DNA from: DATJPR01 sp035506295
Lineage (GTDB): Bacteria; Bacteroidota; Ignavibacteria; UBA10030; UBA6906
Length of the DNA stretch: 64,000 bases
NCBI GenBank assembly: GCA_035506295.1
Contig: DATJPR010000205.1
Coordinates: 27,968-91,967 of the forward strand
Direction of reading: 5' to 3'
Shown: positions 62,873-64,000 of the stretch, piece by piece
Numbering within the stretch: the first letter of the stretch is position 1
Layout: each line of letters starts with the position of its first letter
Translations under genes and position numbers: made by a program
Notes under the pieces: generated by a model
The model's input: the letters and a program-made list of their open reading frames with translations, nothing else
What the model was told of the DNA's origin: nothing
Database searches by the model: none

Positions 62873-63547
62873 TCAGGTTTTCCTCGCGTCCATATACAGT
62901 GAGCCCACGATACGGTCCTTGCTATCGAGTGCCGGATCGAACTCGCGTTTCCGGATATTGACGAATCCCACGTTGGAGAGGAGTTTCGTCATCGTCTCGG
63001 CGTCATAGGCAAACCGGTGCTCGCCATCCTGACGGAAGTTATAGTTGATGAATTCAACATGCGTCGAGCACCATGCCGGTCCCCATCTGCGCTGGGCTTC
63101 CCAGTATTCCGGCGAGCCGCCGTTGACGTATGCACGAAGGACCATGTCGATGTCGGGGACGGCGAACGTAAACAGTCCGCCGGGCTGGAGGATGCGGAGG
63201 CAATCCTGGAGAAGCGTCGTGATCGGGCCCGGGTAGTCGATGTGTTCGAGGAAGTGTTCGGAGTAGATGACGGCGCAGGAATTATCCGAAAACGGAAGCC
63301 GCCGCCGCATATCCATGCGGACGTCTGCCGTCTTTGCAAGGTCGATATTCACCCAGCCGGGTTTCACCCGGGGGCCGCATCCGAGTTGGATCTTCAGATT
63401 GGTGGATCCTTTGTATTGGCGCGCGGCCTTCGCGCCATTGATGACAGACACCGAATACACGGATAGTTCATCGAGCAGAGCGCCGGCTGCTTTTCCCACG
63501 CCGGTAGGGAGAGCGCGTTCCAGAATTCGCGAGATCCGGTCGACCAT
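62873..63547 (-). CDS. Class I SAM-dependent methyltransferase
   Basis: A 224-residue methyltransferase. Motif I is IQLGCGPRVKPGWVNIDL, with acidic residues in VRMDMRRRLPF and a motif IV-like DCLRILQPGGLFTFAVPD. An N-terminal stretch of about 45 residues is unrelated to the fold. This type often modifies sugars or small molecules in glycan clusters, but the substrate is unknown here. It is upstream of the beta-helix T9SS protein on the same strand. Confidence 0.87.
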   Translation of the reverse strand: MVDRISRILERALPTGVGKAAGALLDELSVYSVSVINGAKAARQYKGSTNLKIQLGCGPRVKPGWVNIDLAKTADVRMDMRRRLPFSDNSCAVIYSEHFLEHIDYPGPITTLLQDCLRILQPGGLFTFAVPDIDMVLRAYVNGGSPEYWEAQRRWGPAWCSTHVEFINYNFRQDGEHRFAYDAETMTKLLSNVGFVNIRKREFDPALDSKDRIVGSLYMDARKT

Positions 63548-63914
63548 GCCAGCCTTTCGGGACGTTCGACGTGTGTCAGGGATTCACGGGGTCACGATAC
63601 CTTCCCGTGGAGAGTAAAATAAGGAAAGAATTGCAAATGAAACGTGCAAGGGGAAAAGACCCAAGCCAGGCTCACGGTCAAAGGAGTTTCGATGGCGGAG
63701 AGGCGGGCAAAAATCATCCCCTCCCGCATTGCTGCAGGAGGGGAATATCTAATATGTCGACGACCTACTCGTCCCACCCCTTATCGAATCCTCGCCACGT
63801 TGCATTCAGAGTTGCGCAACGGGAAGGGCGGGGAGTAAGGCCTGCACTTCGCCCGCGCCACCGCGGAGGGGGAGAAGAGGAGATTGGGAGCGGGGGACAA
63901 GAAGAATGAGCCTG
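63548..63914. other. Intergenic region with no supported gene
   Basis: Short ORFs on both strands lack ribosome sites, family patterns and codon-usage support. It should hold the methyltransferase promoter; none was recognised. Confidence 0.45.
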
Positions 63915-64000
63915 TCACCGGACCAGGAGCATCTTGCGCACCGCGGAGAATGATCCTGCAGTCAGACGATAGAAATAGACCCCCGAAGAAAGATTCCTCC
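63915..64000 (-). CDS. C-terminal end of a T9SS-secreted protein (partial)
   Basis: The 3' end of a minus-strand gene that continues beyond the window. The last 28 codons read GVYFYRLTAGSFSAVRKML-type sequence, the end of a type IX secretion sorting domain, and closely resemble the C-terminus of the GH44-type protein. The cargo is unknown. Confidence 0.85.
   Translation of the reverse strand, partial: RNLSSGVYFYRLTAGSFSAVRKMLLVR

Noticed and set aside
63571..63909. Plus-strand ORF near the right edge
   Set aside because: No family pattern or credible ribosome site; Arg/Gly-rich end typical of spurious ORFs.

Overview
The window looks like a chromosomal segment of a moderately GC-rich, Gram-negative member of the FCB group, most likely an Ignavibacteria/Bacteroidota-related lineage. 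The evidence is three proteins (third at the right edge) with C-terminal type IX secretion (Por) sorting domains carrying the NPFN-type motif, a MacAB-TolC-like envelope pump, outer-membrane lipoproteins, a bacterial Hc1-like histone and good -35/-10 promoters with 17-bp spacers. No phage, IS element, CRISPR array or rRNA was seen. This placement is inference; no marker phylogeny was possible.

Layout. 1-6,000: minus-strand tripartite efflux operon (TolC-like, MacA-like adaptor, ATPase, two separate FtsX-type permeases). 6,100-11,334: CCA-adding enzyme/Gfo-Idh-MocA/HAD operon, divergent from an RlmI-like rRNA methyltransferase and an outer-membrane barrel protein. 11,669-14,464: uvrA. 14,637-30,746: a long minus-strand type IV pilus-like locus: receiver protein, degenerate PilB paralogue, two small pilin-like proteins, PilC, PilB, three further pilin-like/minor proteins, PilT-like ATPase, a PilM-PilN fusion, a PilO-PilP-like fusion, a short secretin and an Ig-domain lipoprotein. 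31,159-33,482: tRNA-Ile2-type gene, zinc-ribbon/Tudor-like protein, rpsU, Hc1-like histone, deoxyhypusine synthase homologue. 33,600-37,085: fur-feoA-feoB-FeoB-associated protein-SufT-like ferrous iron locus with a recognisable Fur-box promoter. 37,093-48,915: ychF, TPR lipoprotein, orphan DHp protein, hybrid kinase, purC, aat, UbiA-type prenyltransferase, clpC. 49,111-57,879: a lipoprotein plus PDZ/PP2C phosphatase pair, second hybrid kinase, secreted helical protein, DoxX-like protein and ECF sigma factor. 57,935-64,000: T9SS cargo proteins, including a GH44-type glycosidase, and a methyltransferase.

The most unusual part is the pilus locus. One of its two PilB-type proteins keeps the full domain plan and zinc cysteines but has lost the Walker A lysine, the Asp box and the His box, which suggests a pseudo-ATPase scaffold or regulator. 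All five pilin-like proteins start with Met-Gly followed directly by a hydrophobic helix, without the usual basic leader or Glu5. The inner-membrane assembly proteins are fused in pairs and no prepilin peptidase is present in the window. Other points of interest are an inverted repeat centred on the -10 of the phosphatase gene, a palindrome shared by the two divergent ECF-locus promoters, a possibly leaderless methyltransferase mRNA, a foldable leader before purC, and a family of intergenic inverted repeats.
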